Positions 33,079 through 42,118 of a stretch of DNA of 64,000 bases are shown here, in pieces. The notes beneath the pieces were generated by a model. The model was not told the origin of the DNA. It saw nothing but the letters and a program-made list of their open reading frames with translations, and did not search any database. Position 1 is the first letter of the stretch. Each line of letters begins with the position of its first letter. A program made the position numbers and the translations under genes. The stretch comes from an uncultured Lachnospiraceae bacterium (GTDB lineage Bacteria; Bacillota; Clostridia; Lachnospirales; Lachnospiraceae): contig CAJTOO010000005.1 in the NCBI GenBank assembly GCA_910577735.1, positions 1 through 64,000 of the forward strand, in the 5' to 3' direction.

Positions 33079-33758
33079 GCCGAACACCTCCCCAGGTCAG
33101 TCAGCACCCCGTCCGATACCTGCAACACCCGGTCTGCGGTCTGCGCAATCATGCGGTTGTGGGTGATCATGATAATCGTCTGCTCATATTTTCTGGATGC
33201 TTCTTTTAACAGGGCAATCACTTCACTGCTGTTCTGGGTGTCCAGATTACCGGTAGGTTCGTCTGCCAGAACCAGCGCCGGCCTTGTTATCAGGGCACGC
33301 CCGATTGCCACCCGCTGCTGCTGTCCGCCGGATAACTGGCTTGGCAGATGACTTCTGCGTTCCCTCAGATGCAGCACAGTCAGCAGTTCTTCTAAATACT
33401 TTCTGTCCGGCTTCTGATAATCCAACAGCACCGGGAACATGATATTCTGTTCCACCGTCAGTTCCGGAATCAGGTTAAAGGACTGAAAGATAAATCCGAT
33501 ATTCCTGCGCCGAAAAACGGTCAGGTTTCTCTCCCGCATGGCAAAGGTATCCTGTCCATCAACCAAAACTTTGCCTGATGTGGGCGTATCCAGCCCCCCG
33601 ATCATGTTAAGCAGGGTACTCTTACCGGAACCGGATTCTCCCACAATCGCCACATACTCGCCCTTTGGAACAGAAAAGCTGACACCTTTCAGGGCCCGTA
33701 CCGCCGCTTCTTTGCTGCCGTAAGTCTTGCAGATTTTTTGCACTTCCAATAGATTCAT
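33075..33758 (-). CDS. ABC transporter ATP-binding protein, MacB type
   Basis: A 227-residue ATPase with GESGSGKST (Walker A), FIFQSF (Q-loop), LSGGQQQRVAIGRAL (signature), LVLADEPTGNLD (Walker B) and ITHN in the H-loop. The ATG at 33758 is preferred since AGAGGTG lies about nine bases upstream; the longer reading from 33806 has none. Its stop overlaps the permease start (ATGA). Confidence 0.93.
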   Translation of the reverse strand: MNLLEVQKICKTYGSKEAAVRALKGVSFSVPKGEYVAIVGESGSGKSTLLNMIGGLDTPTSGKVLVDGQDTFAMRERNLTVFRRRNIGFIFQSFNLIPELTVEQNIMFPVLLDYQKPDRKYLEELLTVLHLRERRSHLPSQLSGGQQQRVAIGRALITRPALVLADEPTGNLDTQNSSEVIALLKEASRKYEQTIIMITHNRMIAQTADRVLQVSDGVLTDLGRCSA

Positions 33759-33891
33759 ATTGTATGCACCTCTTTCTAAGTAATTGTCAGACGATTCGTT
33801 TGCCACAGGGTCTGCGCCGCCCTGACAAACTTCACATCTTCTTCACAGGAAAAGAGTATCACTCATATACTACAGTCATATTTCTGTCAGA

Positions 33892-34935
33892 TTACAATTT
33901 TGTAGTAATGATAAAATGCATCGTAAAGACCGTTCCCTCCCCGGGCCGGCTGTCTGCCTCGATTATCCCGTTATGCGCCTCTACCACGGACTTTGCAAGC
34001 GGCAGTCCCAGTCCGATTCCCTGGGTATCCTGGGAATATCTGCTGCGGTAGAATCTTTTAAAGATATGATGCAGATCCTCAGGGCAGATACCGCTTCCAT
34101 TGTCTCTTACCCTAATCTGTACAGCAGATGCCGATTGTCTCCACGCAATCTCTATCACATCACCTCTCTGGGTATGATCCAGGGCATTTTTCACAATATT
34201 ATCTACCGCCTCCAAGATCCAGTTCCTGTCACACAGGAATATACTCTGATCACTCCCTGTCAGAATAATTTCCTTCCCCTCCTGTCCGGCCCGGAAAGCA
34301 AAGTGCCTTTTCACATCGGCCATCATTTCCCCAAGATTTTCCACTGCTTTCTCTATCACGATAGTGCCTGCGTCAAACTTTGTTATCTTTAAAAGACTCT
34401 GCACCAACGTTTCAATCCGGTCAAGTTCCTGTTCGGACAGATTGGAAAATTCCTGAATGGTGGGCAGATTGCCAGATGCCGCCTCCGTCTGTATGATGCC
34501 GTTATAGATTTCCAGAGCTGCCAATGGTGTTTTCAACTGGTGGGAAATATCTGAGATGGTATTTTGCAAAAACCGCTTCGCTTCCTGCTCGTTAACTGCC
34601 TTAGCATCTAATATTGCAGCCAGAGAATTGACTTCATGAAACAATCTGTAGATTTCACCCTCTTCGTTACAGACAATGCGCACATCACGCTCCCCGGCAA
34701 TATACGCCCGGATCTTTGCCACAGCATCCCTGAGGATCCTGTCCTGTTCCCTGAAATATCTGTAACAGACTGCAAGCATGGCCGCCCCCATTCCCAAAAG
34801 CATCATAGGATAAAGCCAGATACCCTTTCCCAGATCCAGGAACGAAACCAGTCCTGTAACTGCCGAAAATGCCAGAATGCACAATACCATTCGTAAAAAC
34901 AGGATTTTCACTCTTTGGTTTGTCAGGACTCTCAT
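33892..34935 (-). CDS. sensor histidine kinase, HisKA family
   Basis: A 347-residue kinase with two membrane segments near the N-terminus (FLRMVLCILAFSAVTGLVSF and LYPMMLLGMGAAMLAVCY), no sizeable outside domain, a HAMP-like linker, the DISHQLKTPLAALE phosphoacceptor box and an ATPase domain (N-box DNIVKNALDHT, G-box GIGLGLPLAKS). The lack of an outside sensor is typical of kinases that read the state of a partner ABC transporter, and an FtsX-type transporter is encoded directly downstream. The ATG at 34935 overlaps the regulator stop by four bases, with GGGGAG upstream. Confidence 0.93.
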   Translation of the reverse strand: MRVLTNQRVKILFLRMVLCILAFSAVTGLVSFLDLGKGIWLYPMMLLGMGAAMLAVCYRYFREQDRILRDAVAKIRAYIAGERDVRIVCNEEGEIYRLFHEVNSLAAILDAKAVNEQEAKRFLQNTISDISHQLKTPLAALEIYNGIIQTEAASGNLPTIQEFSNLSEQELDRIETLVQSLLKITKFDAGTIVIEKAVENLGEMMADVKRHFAFRAGQEGKEIILTGSDQSIFLCDRNWILEAVDNIVKNALDHTQRGDVIEIAWRQSASAVQIRVRDNGSGICPEDLHHIFKRFYRSRYSQDTQGIGLGLPLAKSVVEAHNGIIEADSRPGEGTVFTMHFIITTKL

Positions 34936-35639
34936 AAAGATCTGCTCCCCTCTGTATTCCACTTATATCCCATACCCCGCATTGTCACAATTTTGGTCGG
35001 CCTGCCGGGATCATCCTCAATCTTCATGCGAAGCCTGCGGATATATACAGCCAATGTCTTATTATCGATAAAGTTCTCATCGCAGTCCCACAGGCGGCCA
35101 AGAATCTGTTCCGCAGAGAGCACCGTATTGGGATTTTCCATGAAAAGGCAAAGCAGCTTGTATTCCCCGGAAGTCAGTTCCAGAGACTGTCCATTCTTAT
35201 AGCCTTCCCCTTTGAGCGGAAATACGGTAATCCCGTTGGAAGAAAGCTGTGTATCTGTCTGACTAAAATCTGTGCTCCTGCGAAGCAGGGCATTGATTCT
35301 GGAAAGAAATACGGCCAGCTTGAAAGGTTTGGTAATATAGTCATCCGCACCAATATCAAGCCCCATAATAATATCAGTCTCCTCATCTGCAGCAGTAAGA
35401 AACATGATCGGAACCTTAGATGTCTTTCGTATATTCCTGCAAATGTCAAAGCCGGACCCATCCGGCAGTGATACATCCAGAATCACCAGATCATAGTCCC
35501 CGTTTCCCCACAGCGCGTCCGTCTCAAGGCTTGTACGGGCCACATCTACCTCATACCCCTGCTTTTTCATTGCAAAGGTAAGACCGTTAATCAGGCTTAG
35601 GTCATCCTCTGCCATAAGAATTTTATACTTTTTCATCAT
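34932..35639 (-). CDS. OmpR/PhoB-family response regulator
   Basis: A 235-residue regulator: receiver domain with AEDD patch, Asp55 in VILDVSLPDG and Lys in ITKPF; C-terminal winged helix with ELTSGEYKLLCLFMENP and the recognition region TLAVYIRRLRMKIEDDP. The start is at one of two adjacent ATGs after GGAGGGT; the longer frame from 35798 has no ribosome site. It is first in an operon with the kinase, ATPase and permease. Confidence 0.94.
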   Translation of the reverse strand: MMKKYKILMAEDDLSLINGLTFAMKKQGYEVDVARTSLETDALWGNGDYDLVILDVSLPDGSGFDICRNIRKTSKVPIMFLTAADEETDIIMGLDIGADDYITKPFKLAVFLSRINALLRRSTDFSQTDTQLSSNGITVFPLKGEGYKNGQSLELTSGEYKLLCLFMENPNTVLSAEQILGRLWDCDENFIDNKTLAVYIRRLRMKIEDDPGRPTKIVTMRGMGYKWNTEGSRSL

Positions 35640-35667
35640 ACCCTCCACTGCGGAATTCTGTTGCTTC

Positions 35668-35696
35668 ATTTTACTTACTTTTATCAATGGTGTCAA
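35668..35696 (-). promoter_or_regulatory. SigA-type promoter of the two-component/ABC operon
   Basis: On the minus strand TTGACA (35696-35691), a 17-base spacer and TAAAAT (35673-35668) lie about 30 bases before the regulator ATG. Confidence 0.65.
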
Positions 35697-35747
35697 ATAA
35701 TCAGCCTGCCGAGTAATCTGGAGGTGAATAATCTGACGCCTTTTGCC

Positions 35748-35776
35748 TTGCCAATCCGGTGGGACCGACGTATAAT
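35748..35776 (+). promoter_or_regulatory. SigA-type promoter of the CotH-family gene
   Basis: TTGCCA (35748-35753), a 17-base spacer and TATAAT (35771-35776) lie about 110 bases before the CotH-family ATG. This suggests expression in growing cells rather than only in sporulation. Confidence 0.6.
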
Positions 35777-35885
35777 AATTTAGATACAAATTCCACATAC
35801 TGGCGCATTCTCCAGCACTTTCGCCAACAAACTATTTTCAAATTTGTACGTCTTATCGTGCAAATCTTTCAAAGCGAGGAATACC

Positions 35886-37928
35886 ATGCAAAAGAACAAA
35901 AAAAACCTGCTGATCCTGGTGACGGCAGTAGGTCTGATACTGCTCGTCATAATGGGGTATCCTGCGGTTGATGATCATATTCACGAAATGAACAAGGGAG
36001 ATATTTTTCTGGATCAGGTACAGGAGACAGATACCAGAGACATTTCCCCAAAAAACAGAGCCACAACAACCCAGCTGCCTGATACGGACCCAGGAAAGCC
36101 GCTTCCCGAAATCACACTGTCTTTAGAGGATGATACCCTGGATTTTCATGTCAGCTTATGGCAGAGCGACAGCGGAACCTGTTACTTTTTTCTGCCCGGC
36201 TTTGCAAGAGACATGGGGCTTGTCCTGGGAAACAGCGGTAATCACAGTATCTATATCAATGATGTACGGATTACACCGACAGCTGTTTTGCGCGGCATTG
36301 CAGAAGAGGAATACTATGATCTTTCTGTCCTGGATGCAGAAGGCAATGTTATCCTGCGCAGATCTGTTGTCTTCATGTACTCCTCCGCCCTGCCGGTTAT
36401 GTCCCTTACGACGAAATCCGGGAATCTGGAATATATCAACGAGGATAAATCCCACGAAGAAGCAGGTACCACCGCCCTCTTTGATAAATCCGGGACGCCT
36501 CTTTACACAGGCAATGTGGCGTCCATCCGGGGAAGAGGCAATTCTACCTGGGGCCTTTCCAAGAAACCCTACCAAATGAAGCTTTGTGAAGAGGTGGATT
36601 TCTTTGGCTTTGGCTCGGCTCATTCCTGGAACCTGATTGCCAACGGATACGATCAGACGAAGCTCCGCAACCAGATCGCCGCTGATCTGGCCACGGCACT
36701 TGACATGGACTATGTACCCGAAGGACAGATGATAGACCTGTATATCAATCATACCTATTACGGAAATTATTATCTGACCGAGAAAATACGAGTAGGCGAA
36801 GACGGCGTCGCCATCAAGGATATGGACACCTACGTGGATGATGCCTACAATACCGGAGAATTGGGAAAACTGGAACGTCTTGCAAATGAAGAGGGCACCA
36901 GAAAATGGGTAGCCACCGACATTTATCCCGATGATATCAGCGGCGGCTATCTGATAGAACGGGAACTGGACTCGCGGTTTATGGCAGAAACCAGCGGTTT
37001 TATCACCAGACAAGGGGATTGTTACACCCTGCAGAGTCCGGCATATGCTTCCGAAGAACAGGTAAATTATATTGCGGATCTGATGCAGGAGTTTCAGGAT
37101 GCTGTGATTGAGTCAGACGGCATCAATCCAGTGACCGGCAGACATTATTCGGAATATATCGATATCAATTCCTTTGCACAAAAATATCTGGTGGAAGAAA
37201 TCTCGAAAAACTATGACGGCGGTGTTACCAGCAGTTTTTTCTACAAACCGGAGGATTCAGTAAGCACTAAACTCTTTGCCGGCCCCATATGGGACTACGA
37301 CGTAGCCTTCGGCAACTGTAACCTGGACAGGATTGCCAGCAATCCTATGGGCATAACCAGGCTCCAGGATCATATTTACGGTACGGAAATTTTCGCACAG
37401 CTCTATGCGCAGGAAGATTTTTATGATCATATGGTATCTCTTTACAAAGAAAAGGCCCTGCCCTATCTCAATGACCTGCTGGAACACAGACTCGATGAGA
37501 TGGCAGCGCAGAGCCAGGCTTCCATAGCCATGGACCGGACCCGCTGGGAAACACCTGAGAATCGTTATCAATACTACCAGGAATATCAGAATAGCGTCCG
37601 ATACTTGAAGCACTTTATGGAACAGAGGCGGAATTTCCTGAATGAAGTATGGCTGGATGGCGTCAGTTATCACAACATATCCTTTGTGGTGGACGATGAA
37701 GTCTGGCAGCGTTACTGTATCAAAGACGGGGAACTGCCCTCTGACGAACCAGTGCCCGTCCGCTACAGCACCCCCTCTCTGTTTATAGGCTGGATAACAG
37801 AAAATGGGGTCCCCTACGATATGTATAAACCTATTTATGAAGATATCACTTTCTATGCCACGTGGCTGGAACTTCCCACGGAAGAGACCGCCGATGAAGG
37901 GAACGAAAACAACGGCAGCACATATTAA
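35886..37928 (+). CDS. CotH-family kinase-like surface protein
   Basis: A 680-residue protein with an N-terminal membrane anchor (NLLILVTAVGLILLVIMG), a linker, and a CotH domain from about residue 200: IRGRGNSTWGLSKKPYQMKL, then LIANGYDQTKLRNQIA and GPIWDYDVAFGN, matching the conserved Lys and the metal-binding Asp of CotH kinases. CotH phosphorylates spore-coat proteins in Bacillus. The C-terminal 50 residues (GWITENGVPYDMYKPI, ITFYATW) look like one Listeria-Bacteroides (InlB-type) repeat, which points to the cell surface. GCGAGGA lies before the ATG. The vegetative-type promoter argues for a role outside the spore coat, but this is inference. Confidence 0.85.
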   Translation: MQKNKKNLLILVTAVGLILLVIMGYPAVDDHIHEMNKGDIFLDQVQETDTRDISPKNRATTTQLPDTDPGKPLPEITLSLEDDTLDFHVSLWQSDSGTCYFFLPGFARDMGLVLGNSGNHSIYINDVRITPTAVLRGIAEEEYYDLSVLDAEGNVILRRSVVFMYSSALPVMSLTTKSGNLEYINEDKSHEEAGTTALFDKSGTPLYTGNVASIRGRGNSTWGLSKKPYQMKLCEEVDFFGFGSAHSWNLIANGYDQTKLRNQIAADLATALDMDYVPEGQMIDLYINHTYYGNYYLTEKIRVGEDGVAIKDMDTYVDDAYNTGELGKLERLANEEGTRKWVATDIYPDDISGGYLIERELDSRFMAETSGFITRQGDCYTLQSPAYASEEQVNYIADLMQEFQDAVIESDGINPVTGRHYSEYIDINSFAQKYLVEEISKNYDGGVTSSFFYKPEDSVSTKLFAGPIWDYDVAFGNCNLDRIASNPMGITRLQDHIYGTEIFAQLYAQEDFYDHMVSLYKEKALPYLNDLLEHRLDEMAAQSQASIAMDRTRWETPENRYQYYQEYQNSVRYLKHFMEQRRNFLNEVWLDGVSYHNISFVVDDEVWQRYCIKDGELPSDEPVPVRYSTPSLFIGWITENGVPYDMYKPIYEDITFYATWLELPTEETADEGNENNGSTY

Positions 37929-37939
37929 TGGCTGCCGTT
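37911..37939 (+). terminator. hairpin at the end of the CotH-family gene
   Basis: AACGGCAGC and GCTGCCGTT pair around an 11-base loop that contains the TAA stop codon. The T-run after it is weak (TTTA). Confidence 0.45.
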
Positions 37940-37951
37940 TACTCTGTAAAA

Positions 37952-39976
37952 TTATACCTGATATTGGAACCTGTCAACCAACTCTTTGAGCAGATCCGCC
38001 TGACTTGACAGTTCTTCGGAGGCCGCTGCGCTCTCCTGAGAAGTAGCCGAGTTAGACTCTACAACACCGGCTATCTGATTGATGCCTTCTGTAATCTGTG
38101 CCGTAGCCTCTGCCTGCGTATCAGACGCCTCTGCTATCTGAGCAACTGCCTCACTCACCACCCTCGCATTATCCACAACGAGCAGCAAGGATTCCGCTGT
38201 GGAATTTGCCAGTTTTGTTCCATCTTCTACTGCCGAAATGGCATTTTGTATCAGATTCTTTGTATTCTTGGCGGCTTCGCTGCTCTGTTCTGAGAGGATT
38301 CCCACCTGCGTTGCAACCACTGCAAAGCCTTTACCGGCCTCACCTGCCCTGGCTGCCTCAATGGAAGCGTTTAGTGCAAGCAGATTTGTCTGAGAAGCAA
38401 TTTCCTCTATACTGCTGATAATCTCTGCAATCTTGTCAGAAGCTTCCCTGATTCTTCCCATAGCCTCTGTACTTTGTCTCATCTGCTTGTCGCTTTCCAT
38501 AACCTGATCATTCATACCCGCCACGATCACTCTGACTTTCTCTGCATTTTCGGCATTGACATGAATCTTCTCTGATATATCTGTCATGGTCGCTGTCAGT
38601 TCCTGAATCGCACTGGCCTGGTCTGTGGCACCTTCTGCCAGTAACTGGGAAGCGCCCGCTAAATCCGTTGCACCCTTACGGACACTTTCCGCATTATTAT
38701 CAATATCCCTCATCGCCACGCTGAGCGACCTGACAATACCGCGGAAGGACTCACTGATCTGGACAAAATCACCTTTATAGTCCTCCTCCACATCAATCAA
38801 AAAGTTTCCATTTGCCAATTCCGCCAAATTATTACTGATATTCTGGATTACCGTATTCAAATCCTGAATCGTTTCCGCCAGACAGTTCATTAAAACCGCA
38901 GTCTCGTCATTCTCTGTGGGAGCAGGCACTTCCGAATGAATATCACCCGCTGCCAGAAGCTTCAGTCTGTCTACTGCTTTGATGAGCGGCTCTGCAACTG
39001 CCTTGCCAAGTTTAATACCGCTTCTGATGCCAATAAAGGTAAAGACAATCACAAATAAGATAGTAAATGCCAGTGAAATATAGAACATCACCAGAAATTC
39101 ATTTCTCACCGCCGCGACACCGATACTCCACCCATCTGTTTCCGGAACCGGTGAATAAGCCACCACCTTCGTCTTGCCATTATAACTGTAGGTGCCTGTA
39201 CCGTCTTCTCCGGCAATCATCCTCTTACAAATTTTACTATATTTCTTAAGGCGCGGATTCGTATCGCCCAGCGCAATACTGTCTTCTACGCCCACAAGCT
39301 CTGAATCTATATCCGCAATCGTAATACCGTTTTTATCCAGCATAAAGGCCGTGCCGCCGTCCCCCACCTTTATGGACCGCATCACATCATTTAAAAATTC
39401 ACCGTTGGGAACATATGCAATGACGCCTACCGGCGTGGTACCTGGGATACCGCCCTCCCACAGAGGCGCCGACACAACATAGGATACCTTATCCGTCACT
39501 TCACTGTAGGCCGGTGTTGAAATATAGGTATTGCCCTTCATGCCTTCTTTAAAATAATCCCTGTCTGCAAGATTGGCACCCGTAAGCACATCAACACCGT
39601 TACTGTCAATAATATATCCGCCGTCAAAATCGTGATCCTGAATCCTTTGGTTTAAAATCAACGCCTTTTCCTCTGCCGTCTTTTCCGGATCTGCAAGCCT
39701 GGCAATGCTTCCGGTTTCATAGGCAATGGCAACATACTGCTGCAGAGCCGACGAGACATAGTTGGCCGCCACAGCAGAAGTATTATTAATCGTCTCCGAT
39801 ACCGCACTGATGGATGAAACATAACTCAGGACCGAAGTCACAATACCCAATATGATACAGCACAACATGACCACCTGTCCAAATCGATACGAAATTTTTC
39901 TTTCAATGCTGACAAATTCTCCTTCTTTTCTCTTGCCTCCGAATTTGCTTACACTTTCCCCGTTTTCTTTCTTCAT
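37952..39976 (-). CDS. methyl-accepting chemotaxis protein
   Basis: A 674-residue chemoreceptor: first membrane segment near residues 35-55 (VVMLCCIILGIVTSVLSY), a dCache-type outside sensor (about 60-290, with DGGYIIDSNGVDVLTG and YVVSAPLWEG), second membrane segment (FLVMFYISLAFTILFVIVF), HAMP, and a signalling domain whose hairpin tip reads IASQTNLLALNASIEAARAGE. dCache sensors usually bind amino acids or small organic molecules; the ligand is unknown. No flagellar or che genes are present in the window. The next 259 bases upstream (39977-40235, left of the nickel permease gene) are AT-rich with no clear promoter. Confidence 0.93.
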   Translation of the reverse strand: MKKENGESVSKFGGKRKEGEFVSIERKISYRFGQVVMLCCIILGIVTSVLSYVSSISAVSETINNTSAVAANYVSSALQQYVAIAYETGSIARLADPEKTAEEKALILNQRIQDHDFDGGYIIDSNGVDVLTGANLADRDYFKEGMKGNTYISTPAYSEVTDKVSYVVSAPLWEGGIPGTTPVGVIAYVPNGEFLNDVMRSIKVGDGGTAFMLDKNGITIADIDSELVGVEDSIALGDTNPRLKKYSKICKRMIAGEDGTGTYSYNGKTKVVAYSPVPETDGWSIGVAAVRNEFLVMFYISLAFTILFVIVFTFIGIRSGIKLGKAVAEPLIKAVDRLKLLAAGDIHSEVPAPTENDETAVLMNCLAETIQDLNTVIQNISNNLAELANGNFLIDVEEDYKGDFVQISESFRGIVRSLSVAMRDIDNNAESVRKGATDLAGASQLLAEGATDQASAIQELTATMTDISEKIHVNAENAEKVRVIVAGMNDQVMESDKQMRQSTEAMGRIREASDKIAEIISSIEEIASQTNLLALNASIEAARAGEAGKGFAVVATQVGILSEQSSEAAKNTKNLIQNAISAVEDGTKLANSTAESLLLVVDNARVVSEAVAQIAEASDTQAEATAQITEGINQIAGVVESNSATSQESAAASEELSSQADLLKELVDRFQYQV

Positions 39977-40235
39977 AGAATCCCCCCATCTTCATAATTA
40001 TTTGGAATAAACTGAATAGAATAGATAAAATAACTAAAAGTCGGACAAGTATAGAGTGTTAGAAAAATAGAGTTCAATAATCCAGTAATGCCACTGTATA
40101 TTCATCTGAAATATTAGAAATTTATAACTACGGTTACACTATATCACATTTGACCAAACTTTTCCACAATTCTTTCAATTTATTAGTCATAATTATCAAA
40201 GGAGGTATCAAACGTCTTCTCACATTCGAGAGCAC

Positions 40236-41120
40236 CTACAGATTACTATGCTTTTTGTTCGCACATTTTCTCAGATGATTCCCCAGATTCGTGAGACAAA
40301 CAAGGGTCACCACCAAAAAAAGTCCGGGCATCAATATCATCCACCATGTGCGGCCTGACAGAGCCTGATTCGCCAACGACAGCATACTGCCCCAGGATAT
40401 CACTTCCACCGGCAGCCCAATCCCCATAAAGCTTAAGGTTGATTCTGCCACAATCGCACTTCGGATGTTCATTACCACCATGAACATGATAGAGGGTATA
40501 AAGTTCGGTGCCAGATGGTGCCGCAGCACATGAAAGAAACCGCCGCCCATGCACGCAGAAGCAATCACGTACTCACTGTTTCTGATCTGACGCACTTCCA
40601 TGCGTACCACCTTGGCCATACTCATCCATCCGGTGATCCCAATGACAAATGAAATACTTAAGACACTGGCCTTTCCCAGAACTGCCTGCAGCAAAACCAC
40701 CGGCAGAAGACCCGGAATACTTAACAGGATGTCCACAATCCTCATGATCACAGCATCTGCCTTGTCCGGGGAACAGCCGCTTATCGCTCCCAGAATGACT
40801 GCCACCGCCGTTGTCATAAAAGTTGACACAAACCCAATCCATAAGGAAATCCTGCCGCCATACCAGATCATGGAAAAGATATCCCGCCCCATCGTGTCTG
40901 TGCCGAAGAAAAACTCACGATCAGGGGGCACACTGTAATGATGCAGATCCAGATAAGACGGATCCTTTGTCATAATCAGCTCACAGGCCAGACATCCGCT
41001 CAGTATAAGCAGCAGTATCAGGGCAGAGGCGATCGGTCTCTTCTGTCGTCTGTTCTGCGGCTTTAAAGTCGGCAGAGAATCACTCTGTCGTATGCCCACC
41101 ACCCGAAACTTTTGGTTCAC
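40236..41120 (-). CDS. nickel/peptide-type ABC permease, NikC/DppC-like
   Basis: A 294-residue membrane subunit with six segments and the conserved loop GITGWMSMAKVVRMEVRQI near residue 170 that contacts the ATPase. The N-terminal part has GTDTMGRDIFSMIWYGGR, characteristic of DppC/NikC proteins. It is the last gene of the lar-nickel transporter run and overlaps the preceding permease by four bases. The nickel assignment rests on the lar genes in the same operon, not on residues in this subunit. Confidence 0.9.
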   Translation of the reverse strand: MNQKFRVVGIRQSDSLPTLKPQNRRQKRPIASALILLLILSGCLACELIMTKDPSYLDLHHYSVPPDREFFFGTDTMGRDIFSMIWYGGRISLWIGFVSTFMTTAVAVILGAISGCSPDKADAVIMRIVDILLSIPGLLPVVLLQAVLGKASVLSISFVIGITGWMSMAKVVRMEVRQIRNSEYVIASACMGGGFFHVLRHHLAPNFIPSIMFMVVMNIRSAIVAESTLSFMGIGLPVEVISWGSMLSLANQALSGRTWWMILMPGLFLVVTLVCLTNLGNHLRKCANKKHSNL

Positions 41121-42118
41121 AGTCTTTCCACCTCCTCATAACGATTCTGATCCTCCATACGTATTCGGGGATCAATACGCTCACTGACCGCCTGTGCCGC
41201 CATGTTACAGAATATCACCGTGATACCCGTTAACAGGCTCAGAATCATCAACAGATTATAATCCTGATACCTGGCACTCTCATAAGTCAGCGTACCCAGC
41301 CCCGGATAGGAAAAGACCGTCTCCACAATATAAGTGCCGCCCAGTACATGCGGCACGGAAATTGCCATAATGCTAAAGTAAGAGGGCAGTACATTGCGCA
41401 GGCAGTGGCCAAACATCACCCGGGACTTACGCAGTCCCTTCATTCTGGCAAGTAATACATATTCTGCCCGGACCTCTTCCAGCAGTTTATTGCGTATCAT
41501 ATAGGCATAGTACCAGAGATGGCTTATAACCACCACAAAAAGCGGCAGAATCAGATGTCTTAACCGATCTGCCAAATCAGCTTCCTTTCCGATGGAATAC
41601 GCCCCGGAACTGGGCAGCCAACGCAGTCCAACCGAAAAGATGAGGATCAAAACCAAAGACAGCCAAAATTCCGGAATACATCCCGTCACCGTCCCAATCT
41701 TACAGATTACACGGTCCAAAAGCTTATCTTCCTGCCACGCACACACCACGCCAAGCAGCAATGCAAAGGCAAAAATAAGCACAAAACCAGTACCCCCAAG
41801 CAGCAGCGTATTCACAATCCTGCCGCCAATCACCTCGGTCACATCCATCTTATATTTATAAGAAATGCCAAAGTCCCCCTGAAAGGCATTCTGCAGCCAG
41901 CGTATATACTGGACATAAATGGGCGCATCCAGACCCAGTCTCGCCCTTGCCCATTCCTGTTCTTCCGGACTCATTTTCTCCACCCGGTCTCCATAATAAG
42001 ACACCAGCGGCTCTCCCGGCGCCAATCGGGAAATATAGAAGACAAGAACTGACAGCAACAATACACTGGTCACAAAGAGAAATACCTTTTTCCCCAGTGT
42101 CTGCATATATCTTCTCAT
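41117..42118 (-). CDS. nickel/peptide-type ABC permease, NikB/DppB-like
   Basis: A 333-residue membrane subunit beginning with LGKKVFLFVTSVLLLSVLVFYISRLAPGEPL, typical of DppB/NikB, with later segments and the EAA-like loop EYVLLARMKGLRKSRVMFGH near residue 225. It overlaps the fused ATPase by four bases upstream and the second permease by four bases downstream, so translation of all three is coupled. Confidence 0.9.
   Translation of the reverse strand: MRRYMQTLGKKVFLFVTSVLLLSVLVFYISRLAPGEPLVSYYGDRVEKMSPEEQEWARARLGLDAPIYVQYIRWLQNAFQGDFGISYKYKMDVTEVIGGRIVNTLLLGGTGFVLIFAFALLLGVVCAWQEDKLLDRVICKIGTVTGCIPEFWLSLVLILIFSVGLRWLPSSGAYSIGKEADLADRLRHLILPLFVVVISHLWYYAYMIRNKLLEEVRAEYVLLARMKGLRKSRVMFGHCLRNVLPSYFSIMAISVPHVLGGTYIVETVFSYPGLGTLTYESARYQDYNLLMILSLLTGITVIFCNMAAQAVSERIDPRIRMEDQNRYEEVERL

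Noticed and set aside
40196..40240. Perfect-looking ribosome site AAAGGAGGT on the plus strand
   Set aside because: No start codon lies at usable distance, and the following frame is antisense to the permease gene.
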